Shown piece by piece: positions 23,901 to 33,610 of a stretch of DNA of 64,000 nucleotides. The translations under genes were made by a program, and so were the position numbers. The stretch is from Pelodera strongyloides (lineage: Eukaryota > Nematoda > Chromadorea > Rhabditida > Rhabditidae). The notes below the pieces were generated by a model. That model did not search any database. It saw only the letters and a program-made list of their open reading frames with translations, and was not told the origin of the DNA. Positions within the stretch are counted from its first letter, which is position 1. Every line of letters starts with the position of its first letter. The stretch is taken from assembly GCA_036852015.1 (NCBI GenBank), contig JAANDG010000482.1, positions 50,738 to 114,737 on the forward strand, read 5' to 3'.

Positions 23901-24319
23901 AGTGACCTTGGTGTAGTGGTAGTGGGCTTGGACATATCGGGGTACAGAGTTAGAGAGTACGAAGTTCAAACCTGACTGCTGATTACGGAGAGATTGATGT
24001 TTCTACATGTTGTTTCTTATGAGAGGAGACGCTTTCAGTACGGTCGAATCGTCGAATGGCAAATGAGATATTAGTGCATACTGTAATTGTGTGTGAGGCT
24101 TATTGTCTTTTAGAGAGTAGATCTGCTATTGATAGGGTGATAGACAAGATCAGGTTGGTTTATAACCATTTATGTTTTTATTGAATGACCAGAGATTGAT
24201 TATATTCTCAATAACACTTTAAATTTAGAGCCCGTTTGGCAGACCATGAGAAGGCGAGAGCGCGCGCAAGAGAGACAGCGAGGGTGGATATCACTGTTGG
24301 AATTGACCGTGCCGCATGA
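14961..24319 (+). CDS. RGG-rich protein with CK1/TTBK-like pseudokinase domain
   Basis: Exons (best reading): 14961-15065, 15560-15638, 15734-15796, 15924-15986, 16518-16577, 16760-16849, 17050-17115, 17315-17407, 17669-17731, 17840-18006, 18376-18547, 19216-19286, 19685-19765, 19970-20047, 20427-20507, 20670-20744, 20992-21098, 21293-21392, 21835-21969, 22444-22507, 22839-23004, 23229-23268, 23413-23508, 23779-23897, 24114-24153 and 24229-24319. The N-terminal half is basic and acidic blocks with RGG-type repeats (RGRGRGRARGRGSGKGR) and a Ser/Asp tract. The C-terminal half matches a CK1/TTBK kinase lobe by eye: EITLLKK, YAPTAFHDNPEG, SFEVIIWMVLSLFLKKLPWE and LEMKRM. The HRD-equivalent reads MKDIRLNLHTMRIF and the DFG-equivalent GHAVD, so catalysis is unlikely. 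A coiled coil follows (ETRLTRLQMLEQSVEQLTQN). Odd points: the 20507 donor is GC, and the 23897-24114 join is off by one base. The two halves may prove to be separate genes, but phases run through. Confidence 0.75.
16070..16214. mobile_element. MITE, GAGGCC family, copy 1
   Basis: Termini GAGGCCGTATTCACC and GGTGAATACGGCCTC are perfect inverted repeats; the interior is GC-rich and differs from copies 2 and 3. It lies in an intron of the pseudokinase gene. Confidence 0.75.
18171..18357. mobile_element. MITE, TTAA/GGCCGG family
   Basis: It starts TTAAAACGAAATACCGGCC and ends with GGCCGGTATTTCGCTTTAA, with GTTTTTGAAACGCAT and its complement further in. It carries an octamer ATGCAAAT. It sits in the intron before exon 18376 of the pseudokinase gene. 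Confidence 0.85.
18544..18774 (+). repeat. 115-bp tandem duplication spanning an exon end
   Basis: Two copies (18544-18658 and 18659-18774) are nearly identical. Each begins with AGAGGTAAATC, so the last four bases of exon 18376-18547 and its GT donor exist twice in tandem. The near identity suggests a recent duplication. Confidence 0.9.
18881..19095. mobile_element. Inverted-repeat element (GAACTCAGGG termini)
   Basis: The 19-bp ends GAACTCAGGGAGAGAAATC and GATTTCTCTCCCTGAGTTC are perfect complements. The 215-bp element is AT-rich inside and lies in an intron. No second copy was seen in this window. Confidence 0.7.
19367..19498. mobile_element. MITE, GAGGCC family, copy 2
   Basis: Ends are GAGGCCATATTCACCACT and AGTGGTGAATATGGCCTC. 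The interior is closely similar to the copy at 28348-28478 (CCTCGGGGAAAT, GGGGAATTCCCC). Confidence 0.8.
20066..20235. mobile_element. Palindromic MITE with octamers, copy 1
   Basis: The arms are nearly perfect inverted repeats of about 75 bp running through AAATTTGCATATGATAAGC and TATCCTATGCTAATTTTGTAC around a short centre. The second copy at 48707-48877 has its centre inverted relative to this one. The left TTAAAGCG terminus is eroded. It lies in an intron of the pseudokinase gene. Confidence 0.85.
21561..21710 (-). mobile_element. SINE, 3' half
   Basis: The reverse complement matches the 3' half of the SINE at 3725-4085 (GGGACACATCGGC, GATCCCCGACTTC, TGTGTGATGATTGTA). The tRNA head is missing, consistent with 5' truncation. 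It lies in an intron of the pseudokinase gene. Confidence 0.7.
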
Positions 24320-24828
24320 TGAATACTGGATTTTGAGTTTTCTCCTAACAAGGTAATCATTCTCAATGACGACATATTTACCATAATTTTGCTTTATTCA
24401 TTATTAACAGGTTTTCTTTTGCTGTGTGCTTATTACAGTAACTTCCTTACTTCTATTGTAACCGTCGATCCTGTGCATTTATTTTTTCAATACTTGGGAC
24501 CCATTGCGATACTTTATAGTACTCTCTTTGTTTCTCAACACGTACACAAAGTATTAACGAGAACCAGTTAAATCACTGCACTTACGAAAACTTATGTATA
24601 ATTATGTATATGTATAGTGACTTATTACATGGTGAAATAACATTGACATTCTGGTATATCACTGCATTTATTGTAAATAATCTTTTGGTCTTGAGATGTT
24701 ATGTTTTTTTTCTGTTAAACCTTTGTTTTGTTAGTTTTTCATGATTTTAGTGAGGGGTTTCCTTCTCTTGCCAAGTGTTACTCCGTGTTCCTTTGCAATA
24801 TACCACACTATTCGCTTACATTCTTTCG

Positions 24829-24900
24829 GCCCACGTAGTATAGTGGTTAGTACTCCTCGTTGTGGCCGTGGCGACGCTGGTTCGATTCCAGCCGTGGGCA
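24829..24900 (+). tRNA. tRNA-His (GTG)
   Basis: The acceptor stem GCCCACG pairs fully with CGTGGGC, followed by the discriminator A. The D arm has AGTATAGTGGTTAGTACT, the anticodon loop is TTGTGGC with anticodon GTG at 24862-24864, and the T arm is GCTGGTTCGATTCCAGC. Total length is 72 nt with no intron. A guanosine precedes position 1, as is usual for tRNA-His. The middle pair of the anticodon stem (CCTCG against CGTGG) is a T-T mismatch, which is unusual; the gene may be functional or a young pseudogene. Confidence 0.85.
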
Positions 24901-26231
24901 ACTCTTTTGAAAAATAACGCCCCGTCTATTATCTTTTGGTTTATATGTTGTTACAGCTTTTTTGCTTTGATGTTTACTTGGCTATTTGCTTTAATTTGTG
25001 AATTCTGAAATAACTAGTCCAGGAAAATGTTTTATAGAAGTGTGTCCGGTGTATGGATATTTATTATTAGAAATTAGATCGAGACATTATGTGTTCATAT
25101 ATGTTACTGTCAATTTTGAAATAACTATTGTAGAATTGTATCAAGTTGTGTCAGACTTTCTATTGTTTTTTTTATGGAATCTTGATATCTATCAATAAAT
25201 TTGTTATTACATTGAATTGTCTGATTATTCTATGCATGAATTGTCTGATTATTCTATGCGTATAATTGGTGTAAATTGTAGGATAATTGTTTATTTATTT
25301 CTTTTTCTAGCGGACCGACTAGTTGAAATCATAATCTTCAAAGTGAAAAATGAATGGTGAATTGACATAGAAGTTGTAGTATGCGATGACAACTATTCCG
25401 AAAGTGATTGGCAGAGCGACACGGGAGAATCTGTAATAGAATTGTTGGCGAAGAATTTGGATTTCATAACTTATCTTTGAGGCAGCAGTATGTTGCACGT
25501 GGCAATGGTAAAACTGTCCTTTGTTTCCTCAAAAGTTGGCTATAGTGACTTAGTCGACTTAGTGATTGTGATTGTGGTGCTGTTGAACGAGTTTATCAGT
25601 TTGGTGAAACACTGCGGTTTCCGCCACTTTGGTTTCCCTAATTTTCCGTGCCATCCTATTTTCGTTATTGGTTTAGTTCCAGAACACCAGTGCTTGCAGA
25701 GAAATATTAGTACAACAACTGCACTTACGGCAGAGCCTCCGGGCGCTTTCAAAGACGTTGCCGAAAAGGTGGCGTGCAAGCGTGCGGTTCGCGCGTGGGC
25801 GCGCACCTCTCAGGCACACACCCACACGCTTGACGTATCCCAACGGCGTGACACTTTTTCATACCCGCCTGCGCGCCTATTTTCTCGTTGCCGTGTCAAC
25901 TATGTTAAGATATTACTTTTCGAAGATCTCAATTTATAAACTTTTTTGTCGTTCTGAAACAACTTGTCTGTCATTCAGGTCAATTTTTACACTGAAAAGT
26001 GAAAATACGGAGAAACAAACCTATCTATCGCAGACATCGAATTTTCCTGGATACCGAATGGATCAGTCTTTCGTTGCTGTAAAATGGGGGAGTATATTTT
26101 TCAAACAAAAGGGCATCACGCGGGTTCGTCGTATATAATGATGTGGTTTTATGTTAGCAAATATAACACGGAACTAGTTAATTTGGCATTGAATGATCCG
26201 AGTCATTTACATATTAGTAGTGGAGAGTTAT

Positions 26232-26330
26232 TTAAAACGAAATACCGGCCGGTTTTTGAAACGCATCGAGTACTCCCTGCTTTTGCTTCATATGCAAATG
26301 AGCGACCCCAATTTTTAGCATAACGCAAGC
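26232..26330. mobile_element. MITE fragment, TTAA/GGCCGG family
   Basis: The left half is intact (TTAAAACGAAATACCGGCC, GTTTTTGAAACGCATCG, octamer ATGCAAAT). The right terminus is missing or decayed. Confidence 0.6.
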
Positions 26331-27499
26331 TGGCATTTGAGTTTAACTAGTGTACCACTGGTGCTTGAACTGCGCGCACACTGTCGCGCCCATTTGGCGC
26401 ACTCCGCCGAGTATATAGAGGATTGCCACCATGGAACTAACTGACAGCGGTTGAATAGAGCGGTACAAACAAAAAAGTCTCACATGATCTGTAATCCAGT
26501 AGTACAATCTCCATCCGATTGTTTCACGATGAAAATCCAAAAGTGAAGATCGGTCCCGTTGATCGGTACTTAAAATTTGTCACTATTATATTGTGTTACA
26601 TTTTGGAAACTATATCCATAACTAATTGCAGATCGCAATAAAAGCGCATTGGTTGGCTTCACTTTTTTGCTTGATTTCGTCATAGTCGAAGGGCGGTAAA
26701 CTGATCTTACAAAGAAGCTAAAATAATTAAAACAGTAAGAACATCGATCGATAATAAAAAAAATATACGATGTTGACTGTTGTGGGGTGAGCGTCCTCTT
26801 TCCACTTCCGCCGCTTTTTCTGTCTCGATTGTACATCGAATATCTACCACCGTCACGACGGATCTGCGAATTATCGGGTCTAATTATGTCTAATTATCGG
26901 GCAGGTCCAATGGTCTAGTCGCATGCCCGCCTATGTGGCTACTCCTTTTATATATATATATATATTTTTTATATATTTTTCGAGCTTATTTGGATATTTT
27001 TCGATCTTCGATATATTTTTCGATCTTTTCGATCTTATATGGTTCGATTTTATTAATATTGGGTCCCAAAAATCCTATTAGTTCCAAAGTCCTACTACTT
27101 CAGTCCCGAAAATCCCACTTTAGTGTCCTTATCTTAGATCTCATTTCTTTTTTGAAACATTTTAACCTGTGTTGGCTTTGTGCGCATCGCTGATGTAATC
27201 ATTATGAGAGTCTATATTGAAAATAAATAAAAATACAATTTTATCTGGTTTTGTCCTCATCTGTCCATTTTGGTGGAGTTGGTGCGGTCGACTGTAGTAA
27301 CGAGAACTGAATAGTTACCAGTAAAGAAGAAGGTTCTAACTTACCGTAACCACGCTCTTTAATCAATAAACTCTCCTACGCGTGATTCTAAATTTTGTGC
27401 GACGAGAACCTCACGAACGCTGGGTGAAAGAATTACTAGCGCGGAACGGCGCTTCTGAACGGCGCTCGTGAGGGTTTCGCGTTTTTCTTGTGATCTTAC

Positions 27500-30400
27500 C
27501 TGAGCACAGCTCGTTTTGGAATGCTCCTCAACATTTTTTTCATTTTTTCTCTTTCCAACTCTTGTAATTCTGGATCTCCAGTGTTGAATTTTGTATGGTA
27601 ATGGACGACGGTGAACTCGACGATGCATCCAAATATAAACATGTAACAGATCTAAAGAATAAGTGAATGATTCAAATGTTTGTGCAAATTGCACAATAAG
27701 TGCACATGCAAATTGCTCACGAACCTCCCTCCACCGCCCTTGGCCAAATTTTACGAATTTAGATTGCAAATGAAAAATGGCGCACCCGCTCGAGCAATTT
27801 TTCATTTGCAATCTAAATTAATGATAATATGTTTTTTTATATGCAATTTTTCATTTGCAATCTAAATTAATAATTGAATGATTCCATGTGTTCCTTTGTT
27901 CAGTCATGTTTTTCACTGATAATGAGAAATTATGGCAAATATCACTGTTTGCCCATTTAGACTTATAGTGGGTGGGTTGACACGCAAACTTTTCAGAGAT
28001 TCGTTCATAAAATCCAGCTCATCGGAGGAAAGCAAATTACTCCTTGCAACTTGTATTTTTCTAGAATAAAGAATTGATTCAGAAAAAAACGCACCCAAAT
28101 ATAGACATCTATTGCCGTGGGAAAATCGACTTTCGGTGCGTCCGCCTTGGAGTCAATCAATAGGAAAGTCATGGTGAGCACACTCATTATACCTAAAAGC
28201 TACTTTATTAACTCTATGTATACGGGAATCGATTATTTCCATTGGGAACTTGGTTAGATGTATAAAACGTTCGTGGAACGTAGAAACAAAGAAATTTTTC
28301 ACCAAAACTTGATCTGTGGAAATCAACAATTCTCTATTTTGTTTCCTGAGGCCATATTCACCACTCCGATTCCCTCGGGGAAATTGCCGCTTGGGACAGA
28401 AAATAGCATTCTAATGTGAGACACGCAGAGAAAAAGACGGGGAATTCCCCAGGGGTATTGAGTGGTGAATATGGCCTCTGTATTATTCTGTGTATTTACT
28501 TCTTACCCAAACCCAATCGATCGTTGGTCGCTTCCCTGTTAATCCAGAATGCGACCCAACAAAGAAGAACTATTAAAGTACAGGGAACATAGAAATTCAT
28601 GAGGAAATATCCAAAATGACGATCCAAATAGAAACGAACTTCCAAGGCGGAATAGGGGACTGAAATGTTTAGGTTACTATACTTTTCGTATTAAAACTTC
28701 TAAAAGTATTGATATTATTCGATTTTCTAAAACTGAGCAGCAAGCATCTGAAAAAATATTGGTTTCAGTGGACCCCGCAGTTGAACTAAATTCTGCATGA
28801 ATACAGATACTAATACCTTGTGCTCATTGTAGTTGTTTGTTTTACTCGATTCTTATTGCGAGCAGACTACGGTAGAGCGCTAATTAAAGATAAAGATAAC
28901 TAGTACCGGGTTATATCAACCGAATCCGCAGAAACGGTGCACCGGGGACCATTTCTGAAGCCGGACATACTGGGCTTTAAACGTTTAAACTCCCCGGGCT
29001 CAATTTTCTCGGAAAGCTGGGGTGAAGGGGTTCCGGGCCGGGATCGAACCAACGATCGGCGGCCGGCGTGGAGCAAGGTGCTTGCCCCTGCGCCACGCGC
29101 TAATTACCATCTCTATTAATAATTGTCGTGTTGAATATCTCCTGTCCGGTCACTCCAAATTGTGGTAATTGCGTGATGGCGGCATGATCAATTTGAACAG
29201 CGTCATCTCCTTTTGAATGCTGAAAGTAGCAAGAATCTGAATGATCCTTTTTACTTCTCAATGAGAAATGTTTACCGTTTGGGAGGTATGAAATTTCTCG
29301 AATCGTAGCTTTCTACGAATGACTTCTCCCGTCGGATACTAATTCCCGGAGCTAATGGTGTATTTCCCACCCACCTTCCACTTATAGAGGAGTTCGTTGG
29401 CTCCGTATGCAAAACTTCCAATAATTAAGCGACACGCTTGACGATCCAGCGGATATCTTAAATATGTAGATTGCAAACCAAAAATTGGGGGTTTTTGTCG
29501 AGCGGGGGTCGAACTCGCAACTTCGGCTATCCGGGCCAATGCGTTTACCATTACGCCACCGGCACCCACCACCAATTAACATTCGCATGCGAGTCCGTTA
29601 AAAAAATATATTAAATTCTATGTATCTTCTCATTATTTTTATATAAGAAAGACAGACGAACTACCTACAGGTTATACGCAACACCAATAGCTTCTTTATT
29701 GCTAGTGTACGGAAACCTGATTGTGCTTGAATTTCTATCTGTTAATAGATAATTACCTCGACAATTGCATCCGGCACTTTGCCTTGACAGTGAGTCTCGA
29801 CGAGAAAAGAACAGTACCATCTCCCTTTAATCGGACTAATCGATTTGGTGACGTCATCATATGAAGATAGGAACCCGCGCCGTTCCAGAAGTACTGTAAG
29901 AAAGTGGAGGTTCATCAATAAATAGAATTGCTCTTATTCATAATGGTGATTCTCCAGACATACTGCTGAAATATTCCTCTACATAGCGCAGACGCCATTC
30001 ACGCCGTATGAGGTCATGGACTCATGGAGTCGCCGCGCCAAAGAGGGGGCAGTAGACAGTGTGCCAGTCGTGCGCGAACGGTAGTGAATCCACGGGCACA
30101 TGTGCGAGTCAATAATGAAAAATGTGCTGACGTCCTTGAATATAATCTGATTACCGTATCAGGTTTCCATATCTTGTCGAGCATGCTCATTGCAAGACTG
30201 AGAGTCGATCCACTACTTCCGTTGTCAAACATCAGTCTCTCATCACGCCAGGTCTGACGGAAATAACAGTCGAAAGCATAAGTCTAAAGCTGGGTGGAAT
30301 AAAAAACTAGAAAAAAATTGAAAAACCCATTTGAATGCTTTGGATCAATAAGACTCATAAACTAGGAACGTTTAGAGCGTTGTATGGCTCCGAAAGAATT

Positions 30401-30905
30401 TGCAATAGTGTCCCAAAGTATTATGCAAACATTATGTTTTAAAATTAAATCAACTGACGTCAGTCAATTCGGAGAATGGCCCCATTGTACGCACAAATAT
30501 GTCGATGTACACATCAGTGGGCTCTTTTTCTGGAAAAGATAGTTTGTCGCATTACAACTATAATATACAACAAGTTACTGACATTTTGAAGATGTTTGAC
30601 AGTAAGTTTTGTAGTTTGACACAGCAATTGTAGTTTGACAGCAATTGTAGTTTGACAGCAATTGTAGTTGACACAGCAATTGTAGTTTGAAAGCAATTGT
30701 AGTTGACACATCAACTGTAGTTTGAAGCAATTGTAGTTGACACAGCAATTGTAGTTTGACCAGCTATATCATACTTCGTTCCTCTCTTATGTGAGCAATT
30801 ATTGGCTTACGTGCAAAATGTGGATGGAAGTTCTTATCGTAATTCTGTAGAATTCTCTTCAGTAAAGTAGTCACATTGGCAGCAGAAGTATTTTTGTCAA
30901 CTTCT
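27500..30905 (-). CDS. Cys-loop ligand-gated ion channel subunit (GABA/GRD-like)
   Basis: Exons in transcript order: 30905-30811, 30529-30459, 30283-30155, 29893-29757, 29456-29375, 29219-29108, 28659-28507, 28192-28095 and 27651-27500, all in frame. Visible: N-terminal KRILQNYDKNFHPHF with NTS and NVT glycosylation sites; TDVYIDIFVRTMGPFSE; FRQTWRDERL; KIWKPDTYFWNGAGS; a perfect Cys-loop (C, 13 residues, C: CRMQLSRYPLDRQAC); M1 after YLDRHFGYFLMNFYVPCTL; M2 entered by NREATNDRLGLG then IMSVLTMTFLL; M3 (AIDVYIWICYMFIFGCIVEF); and the start of the M3-M4 loop. The M1-M2 wording resembles the insect GRD-type GABA-receptor-like subunits, so an anion channel at the plasma membrane is likely; the ligand is inferred, not shown. 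The signal peptide exon (upstream, 31-32 kb) and the M4 exon (below 27.5 kb) were not found. Confidence 0.9.
27755..27868. repeat. Short inverted and direct repeats around ATTTGCAATCTAAATT
   Basis: The sequence TTTTTCATTTGCAATCTAAA occurs twice directly (near 27805 and 27848) and once inverted (near 27756), close to the acceptor of the 27500-27651 exon on the minus strand. Confidence 0.6.
28348..28478. mobile_element. MITE, GAGGCC family, copy 3
   Basis: The ends GAGGCCATATTCACCACT and AGTGGTGAATATGGCCTC are identical to copy 2 at 19367. It lies in an intron of the channel gene. Confidence 0.8.
28887..29096 (-). mobile_element. tRNA-derived SINE at a splice donor
   Basis: On the minus strand it begins GTGGCGCAGGGGCAAGCAC (A box) and has the B box TTGGTTCGATCCCGG; it ends in a TCTTTA repeat. 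It is flanked by a perfect 10-bp target duplication GCGCTAATTA (28877-28886 and 29097-29106). The right copy forms positions +2 to +11 of the intron after channel exon 29219-29108, so the donor GTAATTA lies inside the duplicated target. Confidence 0.75.
29487..29570 (-). mobile_element. tRNA-like SINE head
   Basis: The minus strand shows GGTGCCGGTGGCGTAATGG (A box) and GCGAGTTCGACCCCCGC (B box) at tRNA spacing. The acceptor strands do not pair, so this is a tRNA-derived element and not a tRNA gene. It lies in an intron of the channel gene. Confidence 0.55.
30600..30765. repeat. Degenerate tandem repeat of GCAATTGTAGTTTGACA
   Basis: About eight copies of a 15-21-bp unit (GCAATTGTAGTTTGACA with AC and T indels) lie between channel exons 30529-30459 and 30905-30811. 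Confidence 0.8.
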
Positions 30906-31096
30906 CTGAAATTATGCGAGAATGGTACGAAAATATGCAAAAAAAACAGTAGAGTCAGAGTGCAGCTTTTGCAATAATGAGTGATTTCTACATATGCGGA
31001 TCACAATCAGTCATTTCCTAATGCTAGCAAATACAATAAAACAACAAATGTATATTAGCACGCTCCATGAATAAAGTTGGAAAGATAGTAGTATGA

Positions 31097-31306
31097 GTAA
31101 GTTTCTTGTGAGCTTTCGAATTCCAACCACAAAACAAATGCGTTTAACACATTTTTATTTGCCAACGTTTCGGTATTACACCTTCATCAGGGCAGATTTA
31201 ATTAAACTTGGATTTAATTACCGTTGGCAGATACAAATGTGTTAAACGCATTTATTTTTCCTATTGTTTTGTGTGGCTGGAATTCGAAAGCTCGTAAGAA
31301 ACTTAC
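31097..31306 (-). mobile_element. Inverted-repeat element with hammerhead-like core
   Basis: The ends GTAAGTTTCTTGTGAGCTTT and the complement of GCTCGTAAGAAACTTAC, with GAATTCCAACCAC, GTTTAACACATTT and their complements further in, form arms of roughly 80 bp. On the minus strand the loop contains CTGATGA, then AGGTGTAATACC (a short hairpin), then GAAAC (plus coordinates 31168-31190), flanked by GCCAAC upstream and GTTGGC downstream. Confidence 0.65.
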
Positions 31307-33205
31307 CGGATGAAGAAAGAAGGTACATAAAACAACAAATGTTCAACTGTACCGTTTCCTTGTATGGTGATGGTTAAGAGGTGGTTGTGCTGAGGTAGCC
31401 CCTCCCCAATGAAGGTTGTCTCATTCCCTTTTAAAGTATACATTTTAGACGCGTCTATCCCAGTCCTTACTCTTTGAAGATGTCGCGTCGCAGAGTCACC
31501 TTTTCTATCGCCGCGCATAATTTTGGATATTAGAATAGACCAAGGATAACAAACTAATCCAAAGAATCATTCTACCCCTTCGAAGCATTTGTTTCTGAAA
31601 AGAGATGGAGAGATAGCAGAGGATGAGAGAGAGAGCGTGAGCGTGATAGAAAAAAACAGGTTTGATTCTAACAACACATTTTACGTTTCAAGAACTTGTT
31701 AAAGTTTTCCGACGAAGCTAACGGTGTTGGCACTTCGAGTGTAATAGGAAACATCACAACAAACGAAAGGGAAAAAAAGAGTTGATTTCTTTCACTAAAT
31801 AAAAAAAATGTCGGTCACTCTACAAATTACAAAGCGACGTTCATATTGCAGTCAAGATTCAAGAACCCCTTTCTACTTGATCCCCACCGGATTATTGCAA
31901 TGATAAATGGGGTTCCCCCTCCTAAGCGAACATCGATACACAAGGTGTTTTCTATTTCTCGGAAGTTTTTATTTGAATCAAAAGAGTGAAAACATAAGAT
32001 TCGAATTACTGTTGACCAAACAAGAGTCCAGGTCTCCGTTTCACGCAACAGACTCTGATTTTCTTTAGCGCGAAGGGCATTCAGCGGTGGGTTGCCTTTT
32101 ACCGCCTCGTCTTACTAATGAACGACCGTATATTGCAATATTAAAAACAGGTTTTTCTACAGGTCATCCTATATTTAATGAAAATCAAAGAAAAATTACG
32201 AAAATATCGTGACTACATTGCTTTAAATGCCGGCTTGAACCCCGTCAGTATTGGAACAACAACAACAACGAAAAACAAAAAGGGAAGATTGTTTTGTTTG
32301 GGTGTTAGAATAAGGGCGGAGAACTCCTCAGGGAGTTAGGTGTTGATTTGTGAAATTCGAAAGCCATTGCCCCCCCCCCACATAACATTAATCTTGGGAT
32401 ATTAGCCCCGGGGGACTGGGCATCAACACTTTTAGAACTTAGTGTTATGCTAGACAGAATATCGACTTCAGAGACAGATGCGACTTCAGGGTTGATATCT
32501 TAGCTCAGTGGGTATCTACCGGAAAAAAAAGAGAACAGTCTCATGTGCGCGTTAGGATGCGCCATTTTTTCGCCGCGCATCCCTCGTGAGCCATAATTGC
32601 GTGACGGAAAAACGAGGTTTCATCAGTGGGTAGAAACGAATATTGATAGGCATTCATACTATAAACATCTGTGTATGAAAACGTTTCTTGCCCTTTTCTT
32701 TTGTTCCACTGCTCTTTTCTGCAAATCTCAATATCGGATATATCAGGAAATCAGATTTAGTGATGTTCTTCACGGAGATTAGAGACACTCACGCAATTGA
32801 TACAGAACAGAAGAAAAGGTCAGAAACCGCTCCAAGTAACTCAAAAAGCCCGGGAACGCGGCGAACGCTTGGCGCACCTAAATAGGAAAAAGGGTTCGTT
32901 TGTAATGAGAAAAAATATTTATGAGAATCATCATTTATTGCCAAGCACAATTACCATTCGAATAAAATTCTTTGAAAAAAAAAGTGTAAAATGAATACAT
33001 AACTCGAGAAGATCTAAAGAAAAAAAGTGGAATTTCACTGAGGAAAGTCGCGAACAAGCGGCGCGAAAACGGCGTGCAAGAATCCCAGCTCGCACAGTAT
33101 CGACAATGCTTTGGACCGCAAAACGAATTCGCTTGGCTTTTTGCTCGCCGATCTCACGCCGCTTGCATCCCTATTTGCTGCGATTTCACTCAAAACGTGA
33201 AAAGT

Positions 33206-33396
33206 TTAAGGCGAAATATTGGCAGGTTTTTGAAACGCATCGAACGCACCAGCATTCTTATGCTTATGCAGCATACGCAAATGAACATCAATTAGTATAA
33301 ATAATCGAGCTAAATTCGAACAATTTAGCATAAATACCTGAGAATTCAGATATCCATGATGCGTTTCAAAAACCGACCGGTATTTTTCTTCGGTAA
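33206..33396. mobile_element. MITE, TTAA/GGCCGG family
   Basis: The left end has GCGAAATATTGGCAGG and GTTTTTGAAACGCATCG; the right end ATGCGTTTCAAAAACCGACC. It is more diverged than the other copies, and the octamer is mutated to ACGCAAAT. Confidence 0.75.
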
Positions 33397-33610
33397 AGCT
33401 AGGCTTCTGAATGCACACCGGTACTCAACTGTTTAATAAAAACATTTTCATTTAACAAAACATGTTACAGTGGTCCTAAATTCGGTAAAGAATCATAATT
33501 TCTTGTAAAAATAAAATAAAAGATAATAGATGACTAAACAAGCAGGGCAAGAAATCCCCACATATAGCTCAAATTCTGTCTCATAGTTAGATTATTCTAC
33601 CCTTGCATCA

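Larger units (their letters stand above)
24320..27499. other. Intergenic region with tRNA-His and repeat fragments
   Basis: Apart from the tRNA at 24829 and a half MITE at 26232 I found no firm gene. The last exon(s) of the minus-strand channel gene, including its fourth membrane segment, should lie between about 26.3 and 27.5 kb, but I could not place them. Open frames at 25490-26138 run through low-complexity or non-conserved DNA. Confidence 0.4.
30906..33610. other. Region between the channel and ZP genes
   Basis: Expected to contain the first exon (signal peptide) of the channel gene, which I could not identify. It holds an inverted-repeat element at 31097-31306 and a MITE at 33206-33396. 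The minus-strand open frames at 31303-31518 and 31827-32048 have no family resemblance. Confidence 0.4.

Noticed and set aside
23914..23990. tRNA-like boxes (TGGTGTAGTGG ... AAGTTCAAACCTG)
   Set aside because: A and B boxes are suggestive, but no stems form and no second copy was seen; too weak to list.
25490..26138. Overlapping open frames of 149 and 126 codons
   Set aside because: No splice logic, no motif, unstable composition; treated as chance frames in spacer DNA.
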